Assembly: GCF_004349105.1 (NCBI RefSeq)
Contig: NZ_SMLB01000002.1
Span: 62,001 to 126,000, forward strand
Reading direction: 5' to 3'
Source: Jiangella aurantiaca
GTDB lineage: Bacteria > Actinomycetota > Actinomycetes > Jiangellales > Jiangellaceae
Length of the DNA: 64,000 bases
Positions 40,561 to 48,619 of the stretch are shown here, piece by piece; positions within the stretch are counted from its first letter, which is position 1; each line of letters opens with the position of its first letter. A program made the translations under genes and the position numbers. The notes under the pieces are model-generated. The model ran no database searches. It worked only from the letters and a program-made list of their open reading frames with translations, and was not told the origin of the DNA.

Positions 40561-42576
40561 ATGGTGACCTTCCACCCTTCCCCCACCACGCTGGAGATCC
40601 GGCACCGCCACGAGGTCCTGACCATCGAGGCGTGGGGCACCGACAGCGTGCGGGTGCGCGCGGCGCAGTATCGGATCCCATCGGAGAGCCACGGCGCGCT
40701 CGACGAGCCGCCCAAGGCGGACCCCCCGATGATCACGGTCGACGACGACAGCGCCCGGCTGGTGCACGGCGAGCTCACCGTCGACGTCCGGTTCGACCGG
40801 ACCGCCCCGTACCCGGATCCGCTGCTGACGTTCACCCGGACCAGCACCGGCGCGGAATTGCTCACCGAGAGCCGTGAGCACTTCTGGATGCCGGGCGCCC
40901 GGTACTTCCAAGGCAACCGCTCCGGCGCCTACGAGATCCACCAGCAGTTCGCCGCCTACCCGGGCGAGAAGCTGTTCGGCCTGGGCCAGCGCACGCACGG
41001 CCGGCTCGACCTCAAGGGCCTGGCGCTGGACCTGGCACAGCGCAACGGCGAGGTGTCGATCCCGTTCGTCCTGTCCGACCGGGGCTACGGCCTGCTGTGG
41101 AACGTCCCCGCCGTGGGCCGGGTGGAGTTCGCCGACTCGGGCACTCGCTGGGTCGCCGGCCAGGCTCGCGAGATCGACTACTGGTTCACCGCGGCGCCCA
41201 CGCCCGCCGAGATCATGGCCCGGTACGCCGACGCCACCGGCCACGTGCCCGAGCTGCCGGACTGGGCCAGCGGCTTCTGGCAGTCCAAGCTGCGCTACCG
41301 CACCCAGGACGAACTGCTCGCCGTCGCCCGCGAACACCGGCGCCGCGGACTGCCGCTGTCGGTGATCGTCGCCGATTACTTCCACTGGTCGGCCATGGGC
41401 GACTATCGGTTCGACCCGGCGGAGTGGCCGGACCCGGCGGCGATGGTCGCGGAGCTGCGCGAGCTCGGCGTCGAGCTCATGGTGTCCATCTGGCCGACGG
41501 TGTCGCCGTTGTCGGAGAACTTCGCCGACTTCCGCGACCGCGGCCTCCTCGTGGGTGCCGACCAGGGCGTCGAGGCGCACCAGACGATCCAGGACAAGGG
41601 CATGACGACACCGATGCCGGTGGCGTTCTACGACTCCACCAACCCGGAGACCCGCGACTACGTCTGGGAACTGGTGCGGCGCAACTACCTCGACCTGGGC
41701 ATCCGGGTGTTCTGGCTGGACGCGTGCGAGCCTGAGCTCAATCCCGCGCACCCCGGCAACCTCGCCTTCTGGGCCGGACCGGGGGCCGAGGTCGCCGGTG
41801 TCTATCCCCGGGACAACGCCAGGATGTTCGCCGAGGGCATGGCCGCCGCCGGCCAGGAGCCGACGGTGCTGCTGTGCCGGTCGGCGTGGGCCGGCGCGCA
41901 GAAGTACGGAGCGGCGGTGTGGTCCGGTGACATCCCGGCGACCTGGGAGTCGCTCCGGACGCAGGTCCGGGCCGGGCTCAACATCGCGGTCGCCGGCATC
42001 CCGTGGTGGACCACCGACATCGGAGGATTCCACGGCGGCGACGCCCGCGACCCCGGCTATCGCGAACTGATGATCCGCTGGTTCCAGTACGGGGTGTTCT
42101 GCCCGCTGTTCCGTCTGCACGGCGACCGCGAACCGCGCACCCCGACCTCGTACGCACAGACCGGCGGCCCGAACGAGGTGTGGTCCTACGGCGACGAGGC
42201 GTACGAGATCATCGCGGACCTGCTGCACTTGCGCGAACGGCTGCGCCCGTACATCCACGAGCAGATGCGCCTGGCCGCCGAGACCGGGCTGCCACCGATG
42301 CGGCCGTTGTTCATCGACTTCCCCGGCGACCGGCGCGCGTGGGAGGTGGCCGACCAGTTCCTGTTCGGGCCGGACATCCTCGTCGCGCCGGTCACGGCGC
42401 CGGGACAGCGCTCCCGCGACGTGTACCTGCCGGCCGGCGTGCGCTGGGTCGAGGTCAGCACCGGCGCCGTCCTCGAGGGTGGATCGACCGTCTCGGCCGA
42501 CGCGCCGCTGGACCGCATCCCCGTTTACACCAGAGAGGGCGCGGAGCTGCCGCTGCACATCGGAGCGGCCGCATGA
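40561..42576 (+). CDS. GH31 alpha-glycosidase (alpha-xylosidase/alpha-glucosidase type)
   Basis: A 671-residue cytoplasmic glycoside hydrolase of family GH31, with an N-terminal beta-sandwich (about 1-225), the TIM barrel (about 250-560) and a C-terminal beta domain. The catalytic nucleophile is D387 in FWLDACEPE, and the likely acid/base is D457 in VWSGDIPATWESL. The barrel opening reads WASGFWQSKLRYRTQDELLA. Overall length and the WLDACEPE motif resemble the YicI alpha-xylosidase branch more than secreted alpha-glucosidases. No signal peptide, so it acts on sugars imported by the preceding ABC system. The ATG follows GAGGAC; its stop overlaps the next gene start. Confidence 0.92.
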   Translation: MVTFHPSPTTLEIRHRHEVLTIEAWGTDSVRVRAAQYRIPSESHGALDEPPKADPPMITVDDDSARLVHGELTVDVRFDRTAPYPDPLLTFTRTSTGAELLTESREHFWMPGARYFQGNRSGAYEIHQQFAAYPGEKLFGLGQRTHGRLDLKGLALDLAQRNGEVSIPFVLSDRGYGLLWNVPAVGRVEFADSGTRWVAGQAREIDYWFTAAPTPAEIMARYADATGHVPELPDWASGFWQSKLRYRTQDELLAVAREHRRRGLPLSVIVADYFHWSAMGDYRFDPAEWPDPAAMVAELRELGVELMVSIWPTVSPLSENFADFRDRGLLVGADQGVEAHQTIQDKGMTTPMPVAFYDSTNPETRDYVWELVRRNYLDLGIRVFWLDACEPELNPAHPGNLAFWAGPGAEVAGVYPRDNARMFAEGMAAAGQEPTVLLCRSAWAGAQKYGAAVWSGDIPATWESLRTQVRAGLNIAVAGIPWWTTDIGGFHGGDARDPGYRELMIRWFQYGVFCPLFRLHGDREPRTPTSYAQTGGPNEVWSYGDEAYEIIADLLHLRERLRPYIHEQMRLAAETGLPPMRPLFIDFPGDRRAWEVADQFLFGPDILVAPVTAPGQRSRDVYLPAGVRWVEVSTGAVLEGGSTVSADAPLDRIPVYTREGAELPLHIGAAA

Positions 42577-44420
42577 CCGCCGCGCCGGTGACCAGCGACG
42601 ATACGGCCGGCGGCACACCGGTCCTGCCCGCGCGCGGCGCGCAGCGGCCGCTCGGCCTGCGCGAGGTCGAGGTGACCGGCGGGTTCTGGGAGGGGCTGCA
42701 GACCGTCAACGCGACCGCGACGCTGGAGCACTGCGAGCGATGGATGGAGCGGCTGGGCTGGCTGGCCAACTTCGACCGGGTCGCCGACGGCACCACCGGA
42801 CCGGACCGGCCGGGCTGGTCGTTCTCAGACTCGGAGGTCTACAAGCTGATCGAGGCGGCCGCGTGGGAGTACGGGCGCACCGGTGACCCGGCGGCCGACG
42901 CCCTCGTCCGCCGGCTGACCGCCCGGATCGCCCGCGCCCAGGATGCCGACGGCTACCTCAACACCTGCTATGGGCACGGCGGTCAGCAACCGCGGTACAG
43001 CGACCTGGAGAGCGGCCACGAGCTCTACAACACGGGCCACCTCCTGCAGGCGGCGGTCGCACGGCTGCGCACCACGGGCCCGGACGAGCTGGTCGACATC
43101 GCCCGGCGGGCCGCCGACCACGTCTGCGCGACGTTCGACGACTCCGGGTTGTGCGGGCATCCGGAGATCGAGGTCGGGCTGGCCGAGCTCGGTCGCGCGC
43201 TCGGTGACCTGCGGTTCGTCGAGCAGGCCCGACGGTTCCTCGACCGGCGCGGCCACGGCAGCCTGCGCGAGATCCCGCTCGGGCGCGCCTACTTCCAGGA
43301 CGACCAGCCGATCCGCGAGGCGACGGCGTTCCGCGGGCACGCCGTCCGCGCCCTGTATCTGGCCGCCGCCGCGGTGGACGTCGCCGTCGACCTCGGCGAC
43401 GACGAGCTGCTCGGCGCGATCGTCCGGCAGTGGGACCGAACGGTGGAACGGCGTACGTACATCACCGGCGGGATGGGCTCCCGGCACCAGGACGAGGGCT
43501 TCGGCGAGGACTGGGAGCTGCCGGCCGACCGCGCCTACTGCGAGACCTGCGCCGGCGTCGCGTCCGTGATGGTCGCCTGGCGCCTGTACCTCGCCACGGG
43601 CCACGTGAAGTACGCCGACCTCATCGAGCGGACCTTCTACAACGTCGTCGCGACCTCGCCGCGGTCGGACGGCCGGGCGTTCTTCTACGCCAACCCGCTG
43701 CACCAGCGCACCGCCGGTGGAGTCAGCGACGACGACGCCGTCAGCCCGCGGGCCGAGGGCGGCTCCAGGGCCGCATGGTTCGACGTGTCCTGCTGCCCGA
43801 CCAACCTGGCCCGGACGCTGGCCTCATGGCAGGCCTACGCCGCTTCGGCCGCCGAGCGGGAGCTGACCCTGTTGCAGTACGCGCCCACCCGGATCCGGAC
43901 CGTCCTGGGCGACGGCAGTGCAATAGCGATCGACGTCACGACGGCGTACCCCGCGGACGGCGCGGTCACGCTCCGGGTGACCGATGCTCCGGCGGGCGCG
44001 GTCGCGCTGCGGCTGCGGATCCCGTCGTGGGCGGCCGGCGCCGTCCTCGTGGAGGGCGGCCGCACCCGGGTCGTCGCGGCCGGGTTCGCGGTGGTCGACC
44101 GGTCGCTCGTCCCCGGTGAGGAGATCCAGCTGCTGCTGCCGACGACACCGCGCTTCACCTGGCCGGACCGCCGGATCGACGCTGTCCGCGCCTGTGTCGC
44201 CGTCGAGCGCGGCCCGCTCGTGCTGTGCGCGGAGTCGGTGGACCTGCCGCCGGGAGCGGTTCTCGACGACCTGCTCGTCGACCCGTCCGTCCCCCCGGTG
44301 GCGCGGTCCGACGCTGCCATGGTCCGTACGGTCGGCGGTGACGAGATCGAGCTCGTCCCCTATCATCGCTGGGCCGAGCGCGGAGCGTCCACCATGCGAG
44401 TGTGGCTGCCGGTGCACTGA
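42573..44420 (+). CDS. GH127 beta-L-arabinofuranosidase
   Basis: A 615-residue member of GH127 (DUF1680), which removes beta-L-arabinofuranose. An (alpha/alpha) barrel fills about residues 20-450 and beta-sandwich domains the rest. Active-site zinc ligands and catalytic residues of the characterised Bifidobacterium enzyme (E338, C340, C417, C418) correspond by eye to E324 and C326 (YCETCAG) and C407, C408 (VSCCPTN). There is no signal peptide. ATG at 42573 overlaps the stop of GH31 (ATGA), so the two are co-translated. Together with GH31 it suggests debranching of arabinose- and xylose-containing oligosaccharides inside the cell. Confidence 0.93.
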   Translation: MTAAPVTSDDTAGGTPVLPARGAQRPLGLREVEVTGGFWEGLQTVNATATLEHCERWMERLGWLANFDRVADGTTGPDRPGWSFSDSEVYKLIEAAAWEYGRTGDPAADALVRRLTARIARAQDADGYLNTCYGHGGQQPRYSDLESGHELYNTGHLLQAAVARLRTTGPDELVDIARRAADHVCATFDDSGLCGHPEIEVGLAELGRALGDLRFVEQARRFLDRRGHGSLREIPLGRAYFQDDQPIREATAFRGHAVRALYLAAAAVDVAVDLGDDELLGAIVRQWDRTVERRTYITGGMGSRHQDEGFGEDWELPADRAYCETCAGVASVMVAWRLYLATGHVKYADLIERTFYNVVATSPRSDGRAFFYANPLHQRTAGGVSDDDAVSPRAEGGSRAAWFDVSCCPTNLARTLASWQAYAASAAERELTLLQYAPTRIRTVLGDGSAIAIDVTTAYPADGAVTLRVTDAPAGAVALRLRIPSWAAGAVLVEGGRTRVVAAGFAVVDRSLVPGEEIQLLLPTTPRFTWPDRRIDAVRACVAVERGPLVLCAESVDLPPGAVLDDLLVDPSVPPVARSDAAMVRTVGGDEIELVPYHRWAERGASTMRVWLPVH

Positions 44421-44460
44421 CCCAGGCGCATCGAAGGCCACCACCGGCCAGCACGGATGT

Positions 44461-44730
44461 CAGTCGGTTGCGTACTGCGGGCGCCCGCCCGGCCGGTAGA
44501 CCTGGAGCGTGATGCCCTTCGGGAAGGCTCGCGACTCGACCAGGTCGAGCGCCATGTCCGGGCCGGCGTCGGGGAACAGCCGCGTGCCCTGGCCGACGAC
44601 CACCGGAGGTCGATGCCGAGACCAATCGTCACGAACTCGTCGACGGAGTCCACCGGGAGCCGGTAGGCACGGCGAGGCTCGCCCAGATGCCGCGTGCGAC
44701 GACGATCGTTGAGTGGCCCGCCTGGGCCGA
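44461..44730 (-). pseudogene. Remnant of a dihydrofolate-reductase-like (RibD C-terminal) gene
   Basis: On the minus strand the 3' part reads PPVVVGQGTRLFPDAGPDMA then LDLVESRAFPKGITLQVYRP, the C-terminus of the RibD_C/DHFR-like family. The preceding family segment (DSVDEFVTIGLG) is in a different frame, so a frameshift separates them near 44610, and the N-terminal two thirds of the gene are missing or unrecognisable. It therefore looks like a decayed fragment between two catabolic operons. 44421-44460 and 44731-44770 hold nothing further that I recognise. Confidence 0.6.
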
Positions 44731-44770
44731 TGGGTGTCGCCAGTCAGCGGAGGCTGTGGCGTGCCGGTGA

Positions 44771-45688
44771 TCATGAGCCGATCCGCGCGGACACCCATGC
44801 GTCGACCCGCGCGTGATCCCAGGCGCCGTCGGCGACGGCCACCTGGTACGCCCGGCGCGTGGTGGCGCCGGGCGCGAGCGCGAACGTCTCGTGGAAGGCC
44901 CATGACGGGTTGACGGCGGCGAACTCCGTGGCACGGACGAACCAAGTGCCCGGTACGTCCCGGTCGTCGACGAAAACCAGCGTCGAACTGCGGTCGACCT
45001 CGTCGTGGTGCCCGACGAACGCCAGCCAGGGCGCCTCCGTCGCGGCGGTGCCGCGGAACTCGTCGGCGTCGGCCTCACCTCGCGGACCGAGCACCTGGCC
45101 GCCGGTGAACGACCTCGGGCCCCGCCAGAACAGCCCGGCGTACCCGGCGTTCGGCCGGCCGTGGGTGGTGGGGCTGCCGAACACGAGCGGCTCGGCGGTC
45201 GCGTTCGTGATCTCCGACGTCCATGCCAGGGTCCAGCTGCCCGCTGCCTCGTCGACGTCGCCGAACACCAGCGCCCGGCGTTCCGTGCACAGCCGGTCGC
45301 CGGCCGCGGTGGTCCAGGTCAGGTCCTGCCGCACCCGTACCCGCGTGTCCTCGGCGGCGACGGCAACGTCGCCGTCCGGCCGCATCGCGCCGACGTTGTC
45401 CAGCCGCACGTAGCCACGGTCCGGGACGTACGTGTTGCCGCCCCACAGGTTGTGGCCGGAGACGTCGGTGGCGGTCAGCTGCAGGCCCTTGTGCCAGCGG
45501 TGGTCATGCGGGCGGTACCCGGTCACGACGTCGCCGGCGATCGTCCGCAGCGGATGCAGGTACGGCTTCGGTGCCTCGAAGGTGTCCGGGTCCGGCGCGT
45601 AGACGTACCGCGCGATCGGCACGTCGGCGAACGAAACGGTGACGTCGGCACCGTGCGCGTGGGTGACCTGAAGTCGTCGGTCGCTCAT
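44771..45688 (-). CDS. DUF6807 / PmoA-like protein
   Basis: A 305-residue beta-sandwich protein of the family named PmoA-like or DUF6807. The landmark segment is GYRPHDHRWHKGLQLTATDV near residues 58-77, with a second group FGSPTTHGRPNAGYAGLFWR near 170-190. Members occur beside Gfo/Idh/MocA enzymes and TIM-barrel epimerases in sugar catabolic clusters; the catalytic role is not settled to my knowledge. The name derives from annotation and does not imply methane oxidation. It is the last gene of the long minus-strand operon and its ATG overlaps the stop of the oxidoreductase gene by four bases. Confidence 0.85.
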   Translation of the reverse strand: MSDRRLQVTHAHGADVTVSFADVPIARYVYAPDPDTFEAPKPYLHPLRTIAGDVVTGYRPHDHRWHKGLQLTATDVSGHNLWGGNTYVPDRGYVRLDNVGAMRPDGDVAVAAEDTRVRVRQDLTWTTAAGDRLCTERRALVFGDVDEAAGSWTLAWTSEITNATAEPLVFGSPTTHGRPNAGYAGLFWRGPRSFTGGQVLGPRGEADADEFRGTAATEAPWLAFVGHHDEVDRSSTLVFVDDRDVPGTWFVRATEFAAVNPSWAFHETFALAPGATTRRAYQVAVADGAWDHARVDAWVSARIGS

Positions 45689-46785
45689 CGAGCGCCTCCC
45701 GGCCGGCCGTCGAGCCGGTGGTAGAAGGGGTCGTCGGGCGTGATCTGCCCGCGTTTGGTGACCTCACCGGTGATCGCGGACCGGTAGACGGCGGTGACCA
45801 GTTCCAGGGCGCCGCGTCCCCCGTCGCCGCTGGTCTCCGGGCGGCGGCCGGCCCGGAGATCGGCGAGGACGGCGCGCAGCTGCGCCAGGTGGCCGCTGCG
45901 GGTGTCCGGCAACGAGTTCGCCCACGTCGCGGCCGTTGCGTCGTCGACGCCGGGTGCGGGCGTCAGCGACCAGTCCGTGTTGCCGTGGTCGTAGAGGAAG
46001 TGCACCTCGATGGTCGCCCGCTCGGCGTCCACCCGGATGTGGCTGCGCTGGCGGGGCGACACGGCACTGGTGGTGACGGAGGCCAGGGCGCCGTTCTCGA
46101 ACCGGACAGCGGCCGCGCTCACGTCGCCGGTCTCGACGTCCCGGCCGGTCGACGCGGTCAACGCGGCCACCTCCTGCCAGGGACCGAGGAGCATCAGCAG
46201 CAGGTCGATCTGGTGGATGCCCAGCGCCATCAGCGGGCCGCCGTCGCCGGTGAACGATCCGCGCCACGACTCGGAGAAGTAGGCGTCGTCGCGAAACCAC
46301 GACGTGTCGCAGTGGGCGAACAGCGGCCGCCCCACCGCCCCCGACGACAGCAGCTCCCGCGCGTGCCGGGCGCCGGAGCCGAACCGCTGCTGGAACACGA
46401 TCGGAGCGTAGGGGCCGCCGTCCCGCTCGCCCGCCACCATGGCGTCGAACTGCGCCAGCGACAGCGTCGGCGGCTTCTCGCACCAGGCCCAGGCGCCGGA
46501 CTCCAGGACGGCGGCGACCTGGTCCCTGTGCAGGTGGGGTGGCGTGCACAGGACGACAAGTTCCGGATCCTCGTCGACGAGCATCCGGTCCAGGGCGGTA
46601 TAGCGCCCCGGGATGTCCCACGCGGAGGCGACCTGACCCAGGCGCTCCGGATCGACGTCGACCAGCGCGACGACCTCGGCGGCAGGCCCGACGTCGCGGA
46701 ACGCCGGGAGGTGCCGGAGGTCCGCGATGAGCCCGGCGCCGACGAGCGCGACCCGGATCGAATCCCCTGGTGTCGTCTCAGCCAC
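45685..46785 (-). CDS. Gfo/Idh/MocA-family NAD(P)-dependent oxidoreductase
   Basis: A 366-residue oxidoreductase: dinucleotide site VALVGAGLIADLRH (about residues 12-25), strand ending VALVDVD, catalytic CEKPPTLS near 100-107 and the GIHQIDLL active-site segment near 196-203. It oxidises a hydroxyl of a sugar or related polyol using NAD(P). It overlaps the 613-residue protein gene upstream by 8 nt and the DUF6807 gene downstream by 4 nt. The pairing with DUF6807 is a recurrent one. Not closely similar to the 29177 oxidoreductase: here the canonical EKP is retained. Confidence 0.93.
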   Translation of the reverse strand: MAETTPGDSIRVALVGAGLIADLRHLPAFRDVGPAAEVVALVDVDPERLGQVASAWDIPGRYTALDRMLVDEDPELVVLCTPPHLHRDQVAAVLESGAWAWCEKPPTLSLAQFDAMVAGERDGGPYAPIVFQQRFGSGARHARELLSSGAVGRPLFAHCDTSWFRDDAYFSESWRGSFTGDGGPLMALGIHQIDLLLMLLGPWQEVAALTASTGRDVETGDVSAAAVRFENGALASVTTSAVSPRQRSHIRVDAERATIEVHFLYDHGNTDWSLTPAPGVDDATAATWANSLPDTRSGHLAQLRAVLADLRAGRRPETSGDGGRGALELVTAVYRSAITGEVTKRGQITPDDPFYHRLDGRPGGAR

Positions 46786-48619
46786 GTGCTTCCGCCCTTT
46801 CTCGAGTGATCGGTACGCCGTCGACGAGCCCCTGGTACGTGGCGGCGTGGTCCTGGGTCGTGCCGACCGCGGTCCGGGCGCGCAGGTCCAGTCGTCGTCC
46901 CGGCGTCCACGTCAGCCGCACACAGTCGTCGGTCAGTCGTTCGAGCCGGGCTCGTGGTGTGGGCGCGTTCGTGGCAGCGTCGTCGACGTGCTCGACCACC
47001 GTGACCGTGCCGGCCGCCCACACCGCACCGGCGCGAGAGAGATCGACGTCCACCGGTTCCGGCGCGTCGAGGAGGTCGAGGTCGACGAGCAGCCGGCCGG
47101 CGTCGTCCACCCGGATCCGGCCCCGTGGCGGCTCGCTGCCGGCTGGCCGGCCGCCGAACTCCGCGCCCGAGAACCGCAGCACGACGGTCACGTCGCCACT
47201 GCGGACGGCCACCTCGTCGTCGAGCGTGAACCCCTCGCTGGGCCCGGCCACCCGGCCGCCGACGGTGACCACCGGATCGGCGAGGCGGCCGAACTCGATC
47301 GAGACCCGCAGCGACCGGAGGCGCGTGGGACCGGTGATCTCGTCCCGGACCACGTGGCGGTCGCCGCCTGGGCTGGCCAGGCCCACGTGCCAGAGGGCGT
47401 GCGGGCCGGACTGGACCGACGAGAACACACCGGAGACGAAGTCGTGGTCGTCCTTCGTCACCCGCAGCCGGGCGTACGACACGGGGTTCTGCCACAACGG
47501 GCCGTCGTCGCTCCGCCAGAAGCACAGGAGGTTGCGCCGCTGGAACCAGCTGTCGGCGTGGCTGACCGAGCCGAGCGTGGCCGCCGGGCCGAGCCAGGTG
47601 GTCCCGACGACATCCGGCGCGCCGGTCTCGAACAGCTCTCGGCGTTCGTCGATCACGCCCGGCCCGATGAGGGCCGCGACGACGGCCGGCGGCGGCTCCG
47701 GGCGGAGCACGACGGCGGAAGCGAGCCCGATCGCGTGGTAGGGCTGCCGGCTCCCGATGTCAGGGAGGGCGTCGAACGGCGCCCTGTAGCCGGTGGCCTG
47801 AGCGACGTACGCGTGGAGCGGCAGGTTGTCGGCCAGGTCGCTGGCATAGGCGCGCGACATCGGCCCGCCGAACTGGCCCGTAGCGGCGTGCCACCGGCTG
47901 ACCAGGTGGGTCCACAGCCGGTCATGGAGGATGCACGCCAGCTCCCGAGATCGGGCATCCGCGACGTACCGCAGGATCGCCGTCATCGCAGCGCACGTGA
48001 CCAGCCAGTACGTCGGGCTGTTGTACTCATGGATGCCGCGATGGTCGATCTCGGCAAAGAACCGCTCCATCCGGTCGCGTCCGTATGCCAGGAGCTCGTC
48101 GTCGGCGAGCAGCTCTCCCGCCGCGAGCGTCACGAACGTGCCCTTCGCCGCGATGTTGGTGTACGCCACGTGGACGTCGCGACGCCGGATCGCCGTGGCC
48201 GCGCGGTGTATCGCGCCGTGCACCTCGTCGAGCACGTCGGCCGGCAGTGCATCGCGATGCCGGACCGCCACATGCAGGAGCTCGTGCCCGATGAAGTCGG
48301 CCCAGTTGAGGTCCGGACGGCGCATCTGCGCCAGAGGCTCCTCGGCCACATAGCTCCAGACGCCGTAGGTCGGGGAAGTGGGATCGGCGTCTTGTGCACG
48401 GGCGACCCGCCGCAGGACTTCGGCCGCCGGGCCGCCCGTGCGGGACTCCAGGACCGCAAGGGCGTAGGCGGCGCTCTGCCGGAAGGGATGGACCCACATG
48501 TCGTCGAGCGCCGTATGAACGGAGTTGCCGTTCGGCGGAAGGCGCAGCAGCCGCTCGCCGGGGTCGTAATAGCGGTCGCCGGTCTGGCGGGCGTGAGTGA
48601 TCAGCCAGCTGTCGTCCAC
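46778..48619 (-). CDS. Unrecognised 613-residue protein, probable helical toroid plus beta-sandwich
   Basis: I do not recognise this family. The N-terminal 290 residues are rich in paired helices (for example QSAAYALAVLESRTGG and DVLDEVHGAIHRAATAIRR), with the aromatic segment HEYNSPTYWLVTCAAMTAIL near 205-224, in the style of (alpha/alpha) toroids found in polysaccharide lyases and glycosidases. The C-terminal half (about 330-613) looks like beta strands. An HELLH sequence at 112-116 resembles the HExxH zinc motif but lies in a helical-repeat context. No signal peptide or membrane helix. The ATG lies 19 nt inside the propeller gene and its stop overlaps the oxidoreductase gene, so it is part of the operon. 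A sugar-active enzyme is inferred. Confidence 0.75.
   Translation of the reverse strand: MDDSWLITHARQTGDRYYDPGERLLRLPPNGNSVHTALDDMWVHPFRQSAAYALAVLESRTGGPAAEVLRRVARAQDADPTSPTYGVWSYVAEEPLAQMRRPDLNWADFIGHELLHVAVRHRDALPADVLDEVHGAIHRAATAIRRRDVHVAYTNIAAKGTFVTLAAGELLADDELLAYGRDRMERFFAEIDHRGIHEYNSPTYWLVTCAAMTAILRYVADARSRELACILHDRLWTHLVSRWHAATGQFGGPMSRAYASDLADNLPLHAYVAQATGYRAPFDALPDIGSRQPYHAIGLASAVVLRPEPPPAVVAALIGPGVIDERRELFETGAPDVVGTTWLGPAATLGSVSHADSWFQRRNLLCFWRSDDGPLWQNPVSYARLRVTKDDHDFVSGVFSSVQSGPHALWHVGLASPGGDRHVVRDEITGPTRLRSLRVSIEFGRLADPVVTVGGRVAGPSEGFTLDDEVAVRSGDVTVVLRFSGAEFGGRPAGSEPPRGRIRVDDAGRLLVDLDLLDAPEPVDVDLSRAGAVWAAGTVTVVEHVDDAATNAPTPRARLERLTDDCVRLTWTPGRRLDLRARTAVGTTQDHAATYQGLVDGVPITRERAEARG

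Noticed and set aside
48270-48290. HELLH as a zinc-peptidase motif in the 613-residue protein
   Set aside because: The surrounding sequence is of helical repeats and no third zinc ligand or peptidase fold is apparent; noted as a curiosity only.
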